A stretch of 13,159 bases of DNA from DASSKA01 sp035690905. GTDB lineage: Bacteria; Actinomycetota; Actinomycetes; Propionibacteriales; Nocardioidaceae. Made by a program: the position numbers and the translations under genes. Each line of letters opens with the position of its first letter. Positions within the stretch are counted from its first letter, which is position 1. The notes below the pieces were generated by a model. That model had not been told where the DNA came from. It ran no database searches and was given only the letters and a program-made list of their open reading frames with translations. The stretch lies in the NCBI GenBank assembly GCA_035690905.1, contig DASSKA010000059.1:1-13159 (forward strand). The letters run 5' to 3'. Positions 13,122-13,159 of this stretch are shown one piece after another.

Positions 13122-13159
13122 GTGGCTGGGCTGATCCGTGAGGAGGACATCGCGCTGGT
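13122..13159 (+). CDS. dnaG: DNA primase, first 12 codons only (runs off the right edge)
   Basis: Would make RNA primers for replication. Only MAGLIREEDIAL plus a partial codon is visible. It resembles the start of actinobacterial DnaG, which typically begins MAGRIRDEDIALV or similar. The call rests on this short match, on the GTG 7 nt after a good -10 (TAGACT), and on the known closeness of dgt and dnaG in actinobacteria. The zinc-binding domain and the rest are outside the window. Confidence 0.75.
   Translation, partial: MAGLIREEDIAL

Noticed and set aside
1..13159. tRNA, rRNA, riboswitch, prophage or biosynthetic-cluster signals
   Set aside because: No cloverleaf, T-box-like leader, phage or modular-synthase sequence was recognised on either strand by reading; the glyS leader is too short for a T-box.

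Overview
The window is chromosomal DNA of a high-GC actinobacterium. The evidence is very high GC, GTG starts, actinobacterial protein families throughout, and start codons lying 6-8 nt after -10 hexamers in the leaderless style common in this phylum. The smtB-glyS divergent pair matches, from memory, Mycobacterium tuberculosis Rv2358/Rv2357c, and dgt near dnaG is also an actinobacterial arrangement. The genus cannot be fixed from sequence alone. One dispersed-looking repeat resembles repeats I associate with Nocardioides-like genomes.

Layout. (1) 1-2569: an SmtB/ArsR zinc-type repressor (minus, runs off the left edge) diverges from glyS (glycyl-tRNA synthetase with a four-cysteine zinc insertion), followed by a lipoprotein gene. 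(2) 2570-3938: a one-gene island. It holds a minus-strand AbiEi/DUF559-type protein with a PD-(D/E)XK-like nuclease signature, bracketed by two near-identical 56-bp AT-rich palindromes. (3) 4034-6016: a dusB-type tRNA-dihydrouridine synthase with an unusual tandem-repeat N-terminus, then a haloacid-dehalogenase-like hydrolase. (4) 6032-10358: a minus-strand ergothioneine operon egtA-egtB-egtC-egtD, tightly packed with 4-nt and 1-nt junctions. (5) 10421-11737: dgt, divergent from egtA. (6) 11738-13035: a spacer with a 47-bp palindrome and a second repeat, a DUF488 gene, and a vapBC-type toxin-antitoxin pair with palindromic operators over the vapB start. (7) 13122-13159: the first codons of dnaG (primase).

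How the genes relate. EgtA makes gamma-glutamylcysteine and EgtD makes hercynine. EgtB joins them as the sulfoxide, and EgtC removes the glutamate. The last enzyme (EgtE) is not in the window. GlyS, Dus, Dgt and DnaG are core translation, tRNA-modification and nucleotide or replication functions. The accessory content is the palindrome-flanked nuclease-like gene and the DUF488-vapBC block between dgt and dnaG. No RNA genes, CRISPR arrays, transposases or prophage genes were seen. Every gene-free stretch is shorter than about 160 bp and is described below.
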